Below are positions 1 to 6,334 of a stretch of DNA of 13,660 bases, piece by piece. The notes under the pieces were generated by a model. The model saw only the letters and a program-made list of their open reading frames with translations. It was not told the origin of the DNA and searched no databases. A program made the position numbers and the translations under genes. This DNA comes from Burkholderia sp. (GTDB lineage: Bacteria; Pseudomonadota; Gammaproteobacteria; Burkholderiales; Burkholderiaceae). Position 1 is the first letter of the stretch; every line of letters begins with the position of its first letter. The stretch is from positions 1 through 13,660 of the forward strand of contig JASLEG010000235.1 of the NCBI GenBank assembly GCA_030151225.1, given 5' to 3'.

Positions 1-1110
1 ACCAACCATGACGTGAAGGCCGTCGAATACTGGCTCAAGGAATCGGTGAAGGGCCAGGCGGAGCTCGAACGCGCCAGCGAATTCATCCACTTCGCCTGCA
101 CCTCGGAAGACATCAACAACACCTCGCACGGCATGATGCTGGCCGGCGCGCGCGACAACGTGATCGTGCCGGCGTTGCGCACCGTGCATCAGCGCCTCGT
201 GGCGCTGGCCCACGCGCAGGCCGAACAGCCGATGCTGTCGCGCACCCACGGCCAGCCGGCCAGCCCCACCACGCTCGGCAAGGAAATCGCCAACGTGGCG
301 GCGCGCCTGGCGCGCGCGATCGAGCGCATCACCAAGGTGGAGCTGCTGGGCAAGATGAACGGCGCGGTCGGCAACTTCAACGCGCACCTGTCGGCCTACC
401 CGAGCTTCGACTGGGAAGCGTTCTCGAAGGACGTGGTGGAAAACCGCCTGAAGCTCGCCTTCAACCCGTACACGATCCAGATCGAGCCGCACGACTACAT
501 GGCCGAGCTGTTCGACGCCGTGGCGCGCGCCAACACGATCCTGCTCGACCTCGACCGCGACGTGTGGGGCTACATCTCGCTCGGCTACTTCAAGCAGAAG
601 ACCAAGGCCGGCGAAATCGGCTCGTCCACGATGCCGCACAAGGTCAACCCGATCGACTTCGAGAATTCGGAAGGCAACCTCGGCCTGGCCAACGCGACGC
701 TGCGCCATCTGTCGGAAAAGCTGCCGGTCTCGCGCTGGCAGCGCGACCTGACCGATTCCACCGTGCTGCGCAACATCGGCGTGGCGTTCGGCTACTCGCT
801 GCTTGCCTATGACGCGCTCACGCGCGGCATCGACAAGCTCGAGGTGAACCCGGCACGCCTGAACGAAGATCTCGACAACTGCTGGGAAGTGCTGGCCGAG
901 CCGGTGCAGACGGTGATGCGCCGCTTCGGCATCGAGAACCCGTACGAGCAGCTCAAGGAGCTCACGCGCGGCAAGGGCATCACGCGCGAGGCACTGCGCG
1001 AATTCGTCACCGGCCTGGCGATCCCGCAGGACGCGAAGGACCTGCTGCTCGCGATGACGCCGGCGTCGTACATCGGCAAGGCCGTGGAACTGGCCAAGCG
1101 CATCGCATAA
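1..1110 (+). CDS. purB: Adenylosuccinate lyase, 5'-truncated by the window edge
   Basis: PurB catalyses two fumarate-releasing steps in purine synthesis: SAICAR to AICAR, and adenylosuccinate to AMP. It is a cytosolic homotetramer of the fumarase/aspartase superfamily. The frame is open from base 1 (T-N-H-D-V-K), so the gene enters from the left. The 369 visible residues correspond to E. coli PurB from about residue 89, so about 88 N-terminal residues are missing. The GTG at 13 is internal and is not the start. Visible motifs are TSEDINN (visible residues 34-40), SRTHGQPASP with the catalytic-type His at 83, and the superfamily signature GSSTMPHKVN starting at 207, which holds the flexible-loop catalytic Ser. 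The C-terminus (PASYIGKA) matches the family. It converges with gntK across a shared terminator. Identification is near certain from motif and full-length similarity recalled from the E. coli protein. Confidence 0.97.
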   Translation, partial: TNHDVKAVEYWLKESVKGQAELERASEFIHFACTSEDINNTSHGMMLAGARDNVIVPALRTVHQRLVALAHAQAEQPMLSRTHGQPASPTTLGKEIANVAARLARAIERITKVELLGKMNGAVGNFNAHLSAYPSFDWEAFSKDVVENRLKLAFNPYTIQIEPHDYMAELFDAVARANTILLDLDRDVWGYISLGYFKQKTKAGEIGSSTMPHKVNPIDFENSEGNLGLANATLRHLSEKLPVSRWQRDLTDSTVLRNIGVAFGYSLLAYDALTRGIDKLEVNPARLNEDLDNCWEVLAEPVQTVMRRFGIENPYEQLKELTRGKGITREALREFVTGLAIPQDAKDLLLAMTPASYIGKAVELAKRIA

Positions 1111-1136
1111 GCCCGCAACGGGGCATACCGCAATAA

Positions 1137-1174
1137 AAAGCGCCCGGGGCTTTCGCCGCCGGGCGCTTTCTTTC
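1137..1174. terminator. Bidirectional intrinsic terminator between purB and gntK
   Basis: A perfect 11-bp stem (1137-1147 pairing with 1159-1169, AAAGCGCCCGG and its complement) encloses an 11-nt loop. On the + strand it is followed by a T-rich run (CTTTCTTTC), ending purB. On the - strand it is followed by TTTTTATTG, ending the gntT-gntK transcript. It sits 26 bp after the purB stop and 21 bp from the gntK stop, as expected for two converging genes sharing one terminator. Confidence 0.92.
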
Positions 1175-1190
1175 ATGCTGACCGGATCGC

Positions 1191-1694
1191 TCAGGCGCGG
1201 GGCGCGAGATCGAGCTTCGCGAGCACCTCGTCCACCATCTGCTCGGGCGTCTGCTCGATGCTGACCTGCACCGCCTCGTCCTCGCCGGGCACCTCGAGCG
1301 TGTCGAGCTGGCTCTTGAGCAGCGAGGGATCGAAGAAGTGGCCGGTGCGCGTCTTCAGCCGCTCCGACAGCACCTCGACGGTGCCGTGCAGATAGACGAA
1401 GCGCACGTCGCGATCCCCGCCGCGCAGCACGTCGCGGTACGAACGCTTCAGCGACGAGCACGTGAACACCGCCGTCTCGCCCGCGCGCTGCTTCTCCTCG
1501 ATCGCCGCGCGGATCGACTTCAGCCACGGCCAGCGGTCGTCGTCGGTGAGCGGGATGCCGTGATGCATCTTCTCCTTGTTGGCGGCGCTGTGAAACGCGT
1601 CGCCGTCGGTGAACGTGCAGCCGAGCCGCTCCGCCAGCAATTCGCCGATGCGCGACTTGCCGGCGCCCGACACGCCCATTGCGATCAAAATCAT
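1191..1694 (-). CDS. gntK: Gluconokinase (carbohydrate kinase, GntK family)
   Basis: GntK phosphorylates gluconate with ATP to 6-phosphogluconate, feeding Edd. The 167-residue protein has the usual length of thermoresistant-type gluconokinases. It opens with a P-loop, GVSGAGKS (residues 7-14). After it come the GDAFHSAANKEKM segment (31-43), GIPLTDDDRWPWL (46-58) and CSSLKRSYRDVLR (79-91), all typical of the gluconate-binding and lid regions of this family. I start it at ATG 1694 rather than the GTG two codons upstream (1700). The AAGAGAGG box abuts the GTG directly but stands 6 nt from the ATG. It is the second gene of a leftward operon, 18 bp after the gntT stop, and ends at the shared terminator. 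No oddities were seen. Confidence 0.95.
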   Translation of the reverse strand: MILIAMGVSGAGKSRIGELLAERLGCTFTDGDAFHSAANKEKMHHGIPLTDDDRWPWLKSIRAAIEEKQRAGETAVFTCSSLKRSYRDVLRGGDRDVRFVYLHGTVEVLSERLKTRTGHFFDPSLLKSQLDTLEVPGEDEAVQVSIEQTPEQMVDEVLAKLDLAPRA

Positions 1695-1700
1695 TGACAC

Positions 1701-1708
1701 CCTCTCTT
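1701..1708 (-). promoter_or_regulatory. Ribosome binding site that decides the gntK start
   Basis: AAGAGAGG read on the - strand. It touches the GTG at 1700 with no spacer but lies 6 nt before the ATG at 1694, so it supports the shorter, 167-residue protein. Confidence 0.65.
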
Positions 1709-1712
1709 GCGA

Positions 1713-3077
1713 TTACACGACGGTGGACAGCGCCAGCGTCAAGCCGAGGCCGAGCAGCGAAATGATGGTTTCGAGCAGCGACCACGTCTTGAAGGTCTGA
1801 CCGACCGTCATTCCGAAATATTCCTTGATGAGCCAGAAGCCGCCGTCGTTCACGTGCGAGAAGATCAGCGAACCGGCCCCGGTGGCGAGCACCAGCAGCT
1901 CCGGGCTGACCGAACCGCCCGCGGCGGCCGCGATCGGCGCCACGATCCCGCAGGCCGTCGTCATCGCCACGGTGGCCGAGCCGGTGGCCAGGCGCATCAG
2001 CGCGGCCGCGAACCAGCCGAGCAGCAGCGGCGACAGATGCGCGTTGCCGGCGGCGGTGACGAGCTGCGTGGAGATGCCGCTGTCGCGCAGGATACCGCCG
2101 AAGCCGCCGCCCGCGCCCACGATCAGCGTGATGCCGGCGATCGGCGCGAGACACTCGCCACAGAATTTCTGGATCTGGTCGCGGTTGAAGCCCTGCTTCG
2201 CGCCGAAGGTCCAGAAGCTCACGAGCACCGCGATCAGCAGCGCCACGTCCGAATTGCCGGCGAAGCGCAGCAGGTTGTTCGGCAGCGTCTTCGGCGCGAA
2301 CAGCAGGTCGGCCCAGCTGCCGATCAGCATCAGCGCCACCGGCAGCAGAATCGTGAACAGCGTGATGCCGAAGCTCGGCAGCTCGCGATCGCGTTCGGCC
2401 CTGTCGCCCGAATCGATGAACTGCGCGGCGAGCGGATTGTTCGCCGGCAGCTTCACGTGCTTGTTGATCAGCAGCGCGAACAGCGGACCGGCCACGATCG
2501 CGGTGGGGATACCCACCAGCAGGCCGTAGGCGATGGTCTTGCCGATGTCGGCGTGATAGGCCTGCACCGCGAGCAGCGCGGCCGGGTGCGGCGGGATCAG
2601 CCCGTGCACCACGGACAGCCCGGCCACCATCGGCAGCCCCACCAGCAGCAGCGACTTGTTGGTGCGCTTGGCCACGTTGAACGCGATCGGGATCAGCAGC
2701 ACGAAGCCCACTTCGAAGAACACCGGCAGGCCGATGATCACGGCCACGAACATCATTGCCCAGTGGATGTTCTTCTCGCCGAACCAGTTGATCAGCGTGA
2801 CGGCGATGCGCTCGGCACCGCCCGATTCCGCCATCATCTTGCCGAGCATGGTGCCGAGGCCCACCACGATCGCGATGTGGCCGAGCGTGCCGCCGTTGCC
2901 GGTTTCGAACGATTTGACGATCTTGTCCATCGGCATGCCGACCACGGCGCCGAGGCCGAGCGACACGATGATCAGGACGAGGAACGGATAGATCTTGAAG
3001 CGCGCGATCATCACGATCAGCAGGACGATCGCGATCAGCGTGCACCACAGCAGCCCGCTGCCTTGAACAGCACCCAT
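1713..3077 (-). CDS. gntT: Gluconate:H+ symporter, GntP family permease
   Basis: This inner-membrane permease imports gluconate. The 454-residue protein is hydrophobic throughout, with a dozen or more predicted membrane spans, and aligns end to end with E. coli GntT as I recall it. Family landmarks are GGTLGHIAIVVGLGTMLGK (62-80), FFEVGFVLLIP (120-130), HGLIPPHP (158-165), the glycine loop GAGGGFG (321-327), TGSATVA (365-371) and FSHVNDGGFW (406-415). A charged hydrophilic stretch (about 216-233) separates the two halves. The frame stays open to 3308, but the start at 3077 is chosen for its strong AAGGAGG box and because the 77 residues before it are arginine-rich and unlike the family. First gene of the gntT-gntK operon. 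Substrate assignment rests on similarity plus the adjacent gluconokinase; other GntP members carry other sugar acids. Confidence 0.94.
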   Translation of the reverse strand: MGAVQGSGLLWCTLIAIVLLIVMIARFKIYPFLVLIIVSLGLGAVVGMPMDKIVKSFETGNGGTLGHIAIVVGLGTMLGKMMAESGGAERIAVTLINWFGEKNIHWAMMFVAVIIGLPVFFEVGFVLLIPIAFNVAKRTNKSLLLVGLPMVAGLSVVHGLIPPHPAALLAVQAYHADIGKTIAYGLLVGIPTAIVAGPLFALLINKHVKLPANNPLAAQFIDSGDRAERDRELPSFGITLFTILLPVALMLIGSWADLLFAPKTLPNNLLRFAGNSDVALLIAVLVSFWTFGAKQGFNRDQIQKFCGECLAPIAGITLIVGAGGGFGGILRDSGISTQLVTAAGNAHLSPLLLGWFAAALMRLATGSATVAMTTACGIVAPIAAAAGGSVSPELLVLATGAGSLIFSHVNDGGFWLIKEYFGMTVGQTFKTWSLLETIISLLGLGLTLALSTVV

Positions 3078-3082
3078 GTACT

Positions 3083-3089
3083 CCTCCTT
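3083..3089 (-). promoter_or_regulatory. Ribosome binding site that decides the gntT start
   Basis: AAGGAGG on the - strand, 5 nt before the ATG at 3077. It is the best Shine-Dalgarno sequence in the window and rules out the longer frame that continues to 3308. Confidence 0.85.
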
Positions 3090-3207
3090 GCGTTGTTGGA
3101 ACCGGACTGGCGAGTCACGATGCCCGGCCATTCTTCGATGGGCCCGCGAGCGCGAACAGGGCGCGCCCGACAGGACGCTGAATTCTACTTTCGTTTCAAC
3201 GCGGGCG

Positions 3208-3223
3208 ATAGAACCGGTTCCAT
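3208..3223. promoter_or_regulatory. Palindromic LacI-family-like operator before gntT
   Basis: ATAGAACCGGTTCCAT: a perfect 10-bp palindrome (GAACCGGTTC, 3211-3220) with two further matching pairs outside one mismatch. A central CCGG/CG is the hallmark of LacI-family operators, and the known E. coli GntR sites (TTACCGGTAA-like) share the ACCGGT core. It overlaps the predicted transcription start of gntT. No LacI-family gene lies in this window, so its binding protein is unknown; a gluconate repressor encoded elsewhere is the obvious inference. Confidence 0.55.
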
Positions 3224-3224
3224 T

Positions 3225-3252
3225 CGCATAAACCCCTAGAAAAGCATGCCAA
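3225..3252 (-). promoter_or_regulatory. Candidate sigma70-type promoter for gntT-gntK
   Basis: On the - strand TTGGCA (3252-3247, one mismatch to TTGACA) is followed after 16 nt by TATGCG (3230-3225). The -10 box is imperfect (TAT then GCG). The predicted start of transcription would fall near 3218, inside the GAACCGGTTC palindrome, the layout of a LacI-type repressed promoter. A second -10-like box, TAGAAT, lies about 40 bp downstream without a convincing -35. Confidence 0.4.
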
Positions 3253-3278
3253 GTCGGACGAAACTGCGATGCGACGCG

Positions 3279-3299
3279 GTGCCGTGAGGCAATCGGCAC
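3279..3299. repeat. Small hairpin upstream of the gntT promoter
   Basis: GTGCCG (3279-3284) and CGGCAC (3294-3299) form a 6-bp stem with a 9-nt loop, with CGC/GCG pairing again just outside after one mismatch. There is no T-tract on either strand, so it is not an intrinsic terminator. It may be chance or a protein site. Confidence 0.3.
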
Positions 3300-3370
3300 G
3301 CGGATCAACTATAGGGGAAGGAAGCGAAGCGCGTCACGCCGATGTGCGGGGCGACGGTGAGGCGGAGGCT

Positions 3371-3392
3371 GGGAAGGGCGGGGAGGGAGGGG
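3371..3392 (+). other. Putative G-quadruplex motif (five G-runs)
   Basis: Five runs of three or more G (3371-3373, 3376-3378, 3380-3383, 3385-3387, 3389-3392) are separated by loops of only 1-2 nt. This fits the standard G3+N1-7 pattern with one run to spare, and short loops favour stability. It lies on the + strand, which is the template for the leftward eda and gntT transcripts. It is the densest G cluster noticed in the window, and it lies outside any gene. No function is shown. Confidence 0.6.
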
Positions 3393-3431
3393 ACGGTGCC
3401 ACGGCGACTGCAAGGCGGACAAGCGCCGGTC

Positions 3432-3471
3432 CCGCTCGAACGACCGCCACGGACCGCGATCGTTCGAGCGG
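3432..3471. repeat. Perfect 12-bp inverted repeat just after eda
   Basis: CCGCTCGAACGA (3432-3443) is matched exactly by TCGTTCGAGCGG (3460-3471). A further 3 bp pair inside after one mismatch, leaving a short C-rich loop. It begins 7 bp beyond the eda stop. In the leftward edd-eda transcript it would form a stable stem-loop with no U-run after it. It is most likely a 3'-end stabilising or Rho-assisted termination hairpin, but its A/T-containing symmetric arms could also be a protein site. Confidence 0.65.
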
Positions 3472-3478
3472 CGCGGGT

Positions 3479-4105
3479 TCAGCGCGCCAGTTGGCTCGCG
3501 GCCTGCGCGAGACGCGTGACCTCGGCCCAGTCCTGCGCGGCCAGCGCGGCCTTCGGCGTGAGCCACGAGCCGCCCACGCACACCACGTTCGGCTGCTTCA
3601 GGAAATCGGGCGCGGTCGCCGCGCTGATGCCGCCGGTCGGGCAGATCTTCAGCGACGGGAACGGGCCGTGGAAGGCCTGCAGCATCGGAATGCCGCCGGC
3701 CTGCTGCGCCGGGAAGAACTTCACGATCTCGTAGCCGAGCTCGAGCGCCGCGATGATGTCGGTCGGCGTCATCACACCGGGCAGCAGCGGCAGGCCCGCG
3801 TCCTGCGCGGCTTCGTGCATCGCGCGCGTGAGGCCCGGAGACACGCCGAACTGGGCGCCGGCCTTCCTGGCGAGCGCGCAGTGCTCGGGCTTGGTGATCG
3901 TGCCCACGCCGACCACGATGTCGTCGGCGAGCTGACTCGCGCGTTCGATCGCCTTCAGGCCGGCCTCGGTGCGCAGCGTGATCTCGAGCACCTTCACGCC
4001 ACCCGCGTGCAGCGCGCGCGACACGTGCTCGCCCTGCTCCACCGTCTCGAACGCGAGCACCGGAATCACCGGACCGAGCTTCACGATGTCGTGGATCGTC
4101 TTCAT
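3479..4105 (-). CDS. eda: KDPG aldolase (2-dehydro-3-deoxy-phosphogluconate aldolase)
   Basis: Eda splits 2-keto-3-deoxy-6-phosphogluconate into pyruvate and glyceraldehyde 3-phosphate, the last step of the Entner-Doudoroff pathway; family members also act on 4-hydroxy-2-oxoglutarate. The 208-residue TIM-barrel protein has the family landmarks in order: PVIPVL (12-17), EITLRT (41-46, with the Glu and Arg of the active site), GVGT (66-69), SPGL (89-92), LPGVMTPTDI (108-117), the Schiff-base lysine in KFFPA (Lys129), and the phosphate-binding PTGGI (166-170). The ATG at 4105 has AGGAG 9 nt upstream. An in-frame ATG at 4150 lacks a ribosome binding site and would add 15 Gln/Lys-rich residues. 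It lies 74 bp downstream of edd and is probably co-transcribed with it. By removing KDPG it would also remove the expected HexR inducer. Confidence 0.96.
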   Translation of the reverse strand: MKTIHDIVKLGPVIPVLAFETVEQGEHVSRALHAGGVKVLEITLRTEAGLKAIERASQLADDIVVGVGTITKPEHCALARKAGAQFGVSPGLTRAMHEAAQDAGLPLLPGVMTPTDIIAALELGYEIVKFFPAQQAGGIPMLQAFHGPFPSLKICPTGGISAATAPDFLKQPNVVCVGGSWLTPKAALAAQDWAEVTRLAQAASQLAR

Positions 4106-4179
4106 CTGCTGCTTCTCCTGTTTCTGAATAGGTCGAATCGGTTGTTGCATCCGCAGGTACCGGCCCGCGCCGGGGCGCG

Positions 4180-6045
4180 TCAGCCGGCCACCGTCACGCC
4201 GGCGCGCGCCACCTCGCCCACCAGCGGGCCGAACACCGAGGCGCCCGCCTCGGCCGGCATCGCCGCGTCGCGGAACACGCCGAACAGCTCGCGGCCGAAG
4301 CCCACCTCGTTGTCGGCCTGATGCGCGGGGCGCGCCAGCTCGCGCGCGGCCCACGCGTTCGCGTCGATCTCGACGTCGAGGATACCGGCCTGCGCGTCGA
4401 TCACGATGGTGTCGCCGGTGCGGACCTTGGCCAGCGGCCCGGCGAGCAGCGCCTCGGGCGACACGTGGATCACGGCGGGCACCTTGCCCGACGCGCCCGA
4501 CATGCGCCCGTCGGTGACCAGCGCCACGTGGAAGCCCTGATCCTGCAGCACGCCGAGCAGCGGCGTCAAACGGTGCAGCTCGGGCATGCCGTTCGCGCGC
4601 GCGCCCTGGAAGCGCACCACGGCCACGAAGTCGCGCTTGAGTTCGCCCGCGTCGAACGCGGCCTGCACGGCTTCCTGCGATTCGAACACCACGGCCGGCG
4701 CCACCACCTTGCGGTGCTCGGGCGCCACCGCCGAGATCTTGATCACGCCGCGGCCGAGACGGCCCTGCATCAGGCGCAGGCCGCCGTCGGCCTGGAACGG
4801 CTCGCCGATCGGCCGCAGCACCTTGGCGTCCTGGCTCTCGGCCACGCCCGGCACCCATTCGAGCTTGCCGTCGATCAGCTTCGGCTCGTGCGTGTAGTGC
4901 GAGAGCCCCTTGCCCGCCACGGTCGTGACGTCCTCGTGCAGCAGGCCGCCCTCGAGCAGGTTGCGCACCAGGAAGGCCACGCCGCCTGCCGCGTGGAAGT
5001 GGTTCACGTCGGCCTTGCCGTTCGGGTAGATCTTCGCGAGCAGCGGCACCACGGCCGACAGGGCGTCGAAATCGTCCCAGTCGATCAGGATGCCGGCCGC
5101 GCGCGCGATCGCCACCAGATGCATCGTGTGATTGGTGGAGCCGCCGGTGGCCAGCAGGGCCACGATGCCGTTGATCACGGCCTTCTCGTCCACCACCCGA
5201 CCGATCGGCGTGTAGGCGCCGCGCTCGACGGTCAGGTCGAGCACGCGGTGCGCGGCGGCGGCCGTCAGCGCGTCGCGCAGCGGCGTGTGCGGATGCACGA
5301 AGGCCGAGCCCGGCAGGTGCAGGCCCATCACCTCCATCAGCATCTGGTTGCTGTTGGCGGTGCCGTAGAAGGTGCAGGTGCCGTGGCCGTGATAGGCGGC
5401 CGATTCGGCCTCGAGCAGCGCGTCGCGACCCACCTGGCCGGTGGCGAACTGCTGGCGGATCCTGGCCTTGTCGTCGTTGGACAGGCCACTCGTCATCGGG
5501 CCGGCCGGCACGAAGATGGTGGGCAGGTGGCCGAACTGCAGCGCGCCGATCAGCAGGCCCGGCACGATCTTGTCGCAGATGCCGAGGCAGAGCGCCGCGT
5601 CGAACATGTTGTGGGTCAGCGCGATGGCCGTGCTCATCGCGATCGTCTCGCGCGAGAACAGCGAGAGCTCCATGCCCGGATTGCCTTGCGTGACGCCATC
5701 GCACATCGCCGGCACGCCGCCGGCGAACTGCGCCACGCCGCCGTTCTGGCGCGCGGCGGCCTTGATGATGTCGGGATAGCTCACGAAGGGCGCGTGCGCC
5801 GACAGCATCTCGTTGTACGAGGAGACGATGCCGATGTTCGGCTCGCGGATCGCCTTGATCTTGAACTTGTCGTCGCCCTCGAGGCCGGCGAAGCCGTGCG
5901 CGAGGTTCGCGCAGGACAGCGCGCCGCGCGCCGGGAAGCGGCCCTGCGCGGCGTCGATGCGGGCCAGATAGGCGGTGCGGGTGGGACGGCTGCGCGCGAT
6001 CACGCGCTCGGTCACGTTCACGAGGGTGGGGTGCAGCGAGGCCAT
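4180..6045 (-). CDS. edd: Phosphogluconate dehydratase
   Basis: Edd dehydrates 6-phosphogluconate to KDPG, the committed Entner-Doudoroff step. It is a cytosolic iron-sulfur enzyme of the IlvD/EDD family. At 621 residues it has the expected full length. Both family signatures are present: CDKIVPG (157-163) and ALVTDGRMSGAS (508-519). Also conserved are REPNIGIVSSYNEMLSAH (67-84), VPAMCDGVTQG (111-121), HGTCTFYGTANSNQ (221-234) and ATGGSTNH (299-306). Cys115, Cys157 and Cys224 are the candidate cluster ligands by position; the exact set is inferred. The ATG at 6045 has GAGGAG 9 nt upstream and matches the family N-terminus (MASLHP). It is the first gene of the edd-eda unit, divergent from hexR, with a HexR-like site in its predicted promoter. 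No break or missing motif was seen. Confidence 0.97.
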   Translation of the reverse strand: MASLHPTLVNVTERVIARSRPTRTAYLARIDAAQGRFPARGALSCANLAHGFAGLEGDDKFKIKAIREPNIGIVSSYNEMLSAHAPFVSYPDIIKAAARQNGGVAQFAGGVPAMCDGVTQGNPGMELSLFSRETIAMSTAIALTHNMFDAALCLGICDKIVPGLLIGALQFGHLPTIFVPAGPMTSGLSNDDKARIRQQFATGQVGRDALLEAESAAYHGHGTCTFYGTANSNQMLMEVMGLHLPGSAFVHPHTPLRDALTAAAAHRVLDLTVERGAYTPIGRVVDEKAVINGIVALLATGGSTNHTMHLVAIARAAGILIDWDDFDALSAVVPLLAKIYPNGKADVNHFHAAGGVAFLVRNLLEGGLLHEDVTTVAGKGLSHYTHEPKLIDGKLEWVPGVAESQDAKVLRPIGEPFQADGGLRLMQGRLGRGVIKISAVAPEHRKVVAPAVVFESQEAVQAAFDAGELKRDFVAVVRFQGARANGMPELHRLTPLLGVLQDQGFHVALVTDGRMSGASGKVPAVIHVSPEALLAGPLAKVRTGDTIVIDAQAGILDVEIDANAWAARELARPAHQADNEVGFGRELFGVFRDAAMPAEAGASVFGPLVGEVARAGVTVAG

Positions 6046-6126
6046 GCTGGGCAGCTCCTCTGTGGCCGGCGCGGGGCCGGCGTCTATCGTGGGGAAGTGG
6101 CCGGTTTGACCGACCGATCGCCGCGA

Positions 6127-6155
6127 AGTTTAGTAGAAAAACTACACGCCCGCAA
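6127..6155 (-). promoter_or_regulatory. Candidate edd-eda promoter
   Basis: On the - strand TTGCGG (6155-6150) and TAAACT (6132-6127) are separated by exactly 17 nt. The match to the consensus is moderate (3/6 and 4/6). The spacer is filled by the HexR-like inverted repeat, so bound repressor would block RNA polymerase. The leader would be about 75-80 nt before the edd ATG. Confidence 0.45.
6131..6147. promoter_or_regulatory. Candidate HexR operator 1 (edd side)
   Basis: AGTAGAAAAACTACA contains GTAG (6133-6136), five A's and CTAC (6142-6145), a perfect inverted repeat. Read on the - strand it is TGTAGTTTTTCTACT, sharing 14 consecutive bases with operator 2 in the opposite orientation. Known HexR sites in Pseudomonas and other gammaproteobacteria are AT-rich TTGT...ACAA or TGTA...TACA inverted repeats. 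This resemblance, the adjacent hexR gene and the position inside the edd promoter support the call. Confidence 0.7.
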
Positions 6156-6197
6156 TCTTGCGACGCAGCATCTTCGTGCGAATCGATTGCATGAAGC

Positions 6198-6213
6198 TTG
6201 CCACATATGGCAA
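6198..6213. promoter_or_regulatory. 16-bp palindrome in the edd/hexR divergent region
   Basis: TTGCCACATATGGCAA: 6-bp perfect arms (TTGCCA/TGGCAA) around CATA. It lies midway between the two HexR-like sites and is unlike them in sequence, so it could bind a different regulator. It is also not CRP-like (no TGTGA/TCACA). It may be chance. Confidence 0.35.
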
Positions 6214-6272
6214 TGCATCAGTAGAAACCCTGATTCACCCGCGCTTTCAAGCTCAATTTCATCGAAAATTTC

Positions 6273-6289
6273 TTGTAGTTTTTCTACAA
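6273..6289. promoter_or_regulatory. Candidate HexR operator 2 (hexR side)
   Basis: TTGTAGTTTTTCTACAA: perfect 6-bp arms around five T's, in AT-rich DNA that stands out from its surroundings. It is 45 bp before the hexR ATG and overlaps a TACAAT hexamer (6285-6290) that could be a -10 box, suggesting autoregulation. A second CTACAAT follows at 6303-6309, 19 bp downstream (about two helical turns), and a lone AGTAGAAA half-site lies at 6220-6227. Confidence 0.75.
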
Positions 6290-6334
6290 TACCCGTGCAA
6301 GACTACAATCCGTCATTTCCGAACCGGCCCACCG

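Larger units (their letters stand above)
3078..3478. other. Gene-free interval between gntT and eda
   Basis: About 400 bp with no credible gene. Open frames crossing it on both strands are Arg/Gly/Ala-rich and extend into the antisense of gntT or eda. From right to left it holds the inverted repeat after eda, a G-run cluster, a small hairpin, the gntT promoter with a palindromic operator, and a gntT leader of roughly 140 nt. The sites are listed individually. Confidence 0.7.

Noticed and set aside
3179..3205. A degenerate HexR-like 17-mer (TTGAAACGAAAGTAGAA on the - strand) before gntT
   Set aside because: Only 8 of 12 arm positions match operator 2 and the arms are not symmetric, so it is not counted as a site.
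1707..3239. A 510-codon + strand open frame opposite gntT
   Set aside because: The product is almost entirely His/Arg/Asp/Gln-rich with no fold signature, and it is a mirror of a hydrophobic permease. It is not a gene.
3078..3308. N-terminal extension of gntT to 3308
   Set aside because: The extension is unlike the family, crosses the promoter and operator, and a strong ribosome binding site marks the ATG at 3077.
4106..4179. GC-rich dyad (CGCGCC...GGCGCG) in the edd-eda gap
   Set aside because: It has a very short loop and no T-run, and such dyads are common at this base composition. It gives no support for attenuation between the two genes.
3269..4321. A 350-codon + strand open frame over the eda-gntT interval and antisense to eda
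   Set aside because: It is low-complexity and Arg/Ala-rich with no ribosome binding site, and three quarters of it is antisense to a confirmed gene.
6158..6334. N-terminal extension of hexR to 6158
   Set aside because: It would translate through the HexR-like operator; the family N-terminus aligns at 6335.
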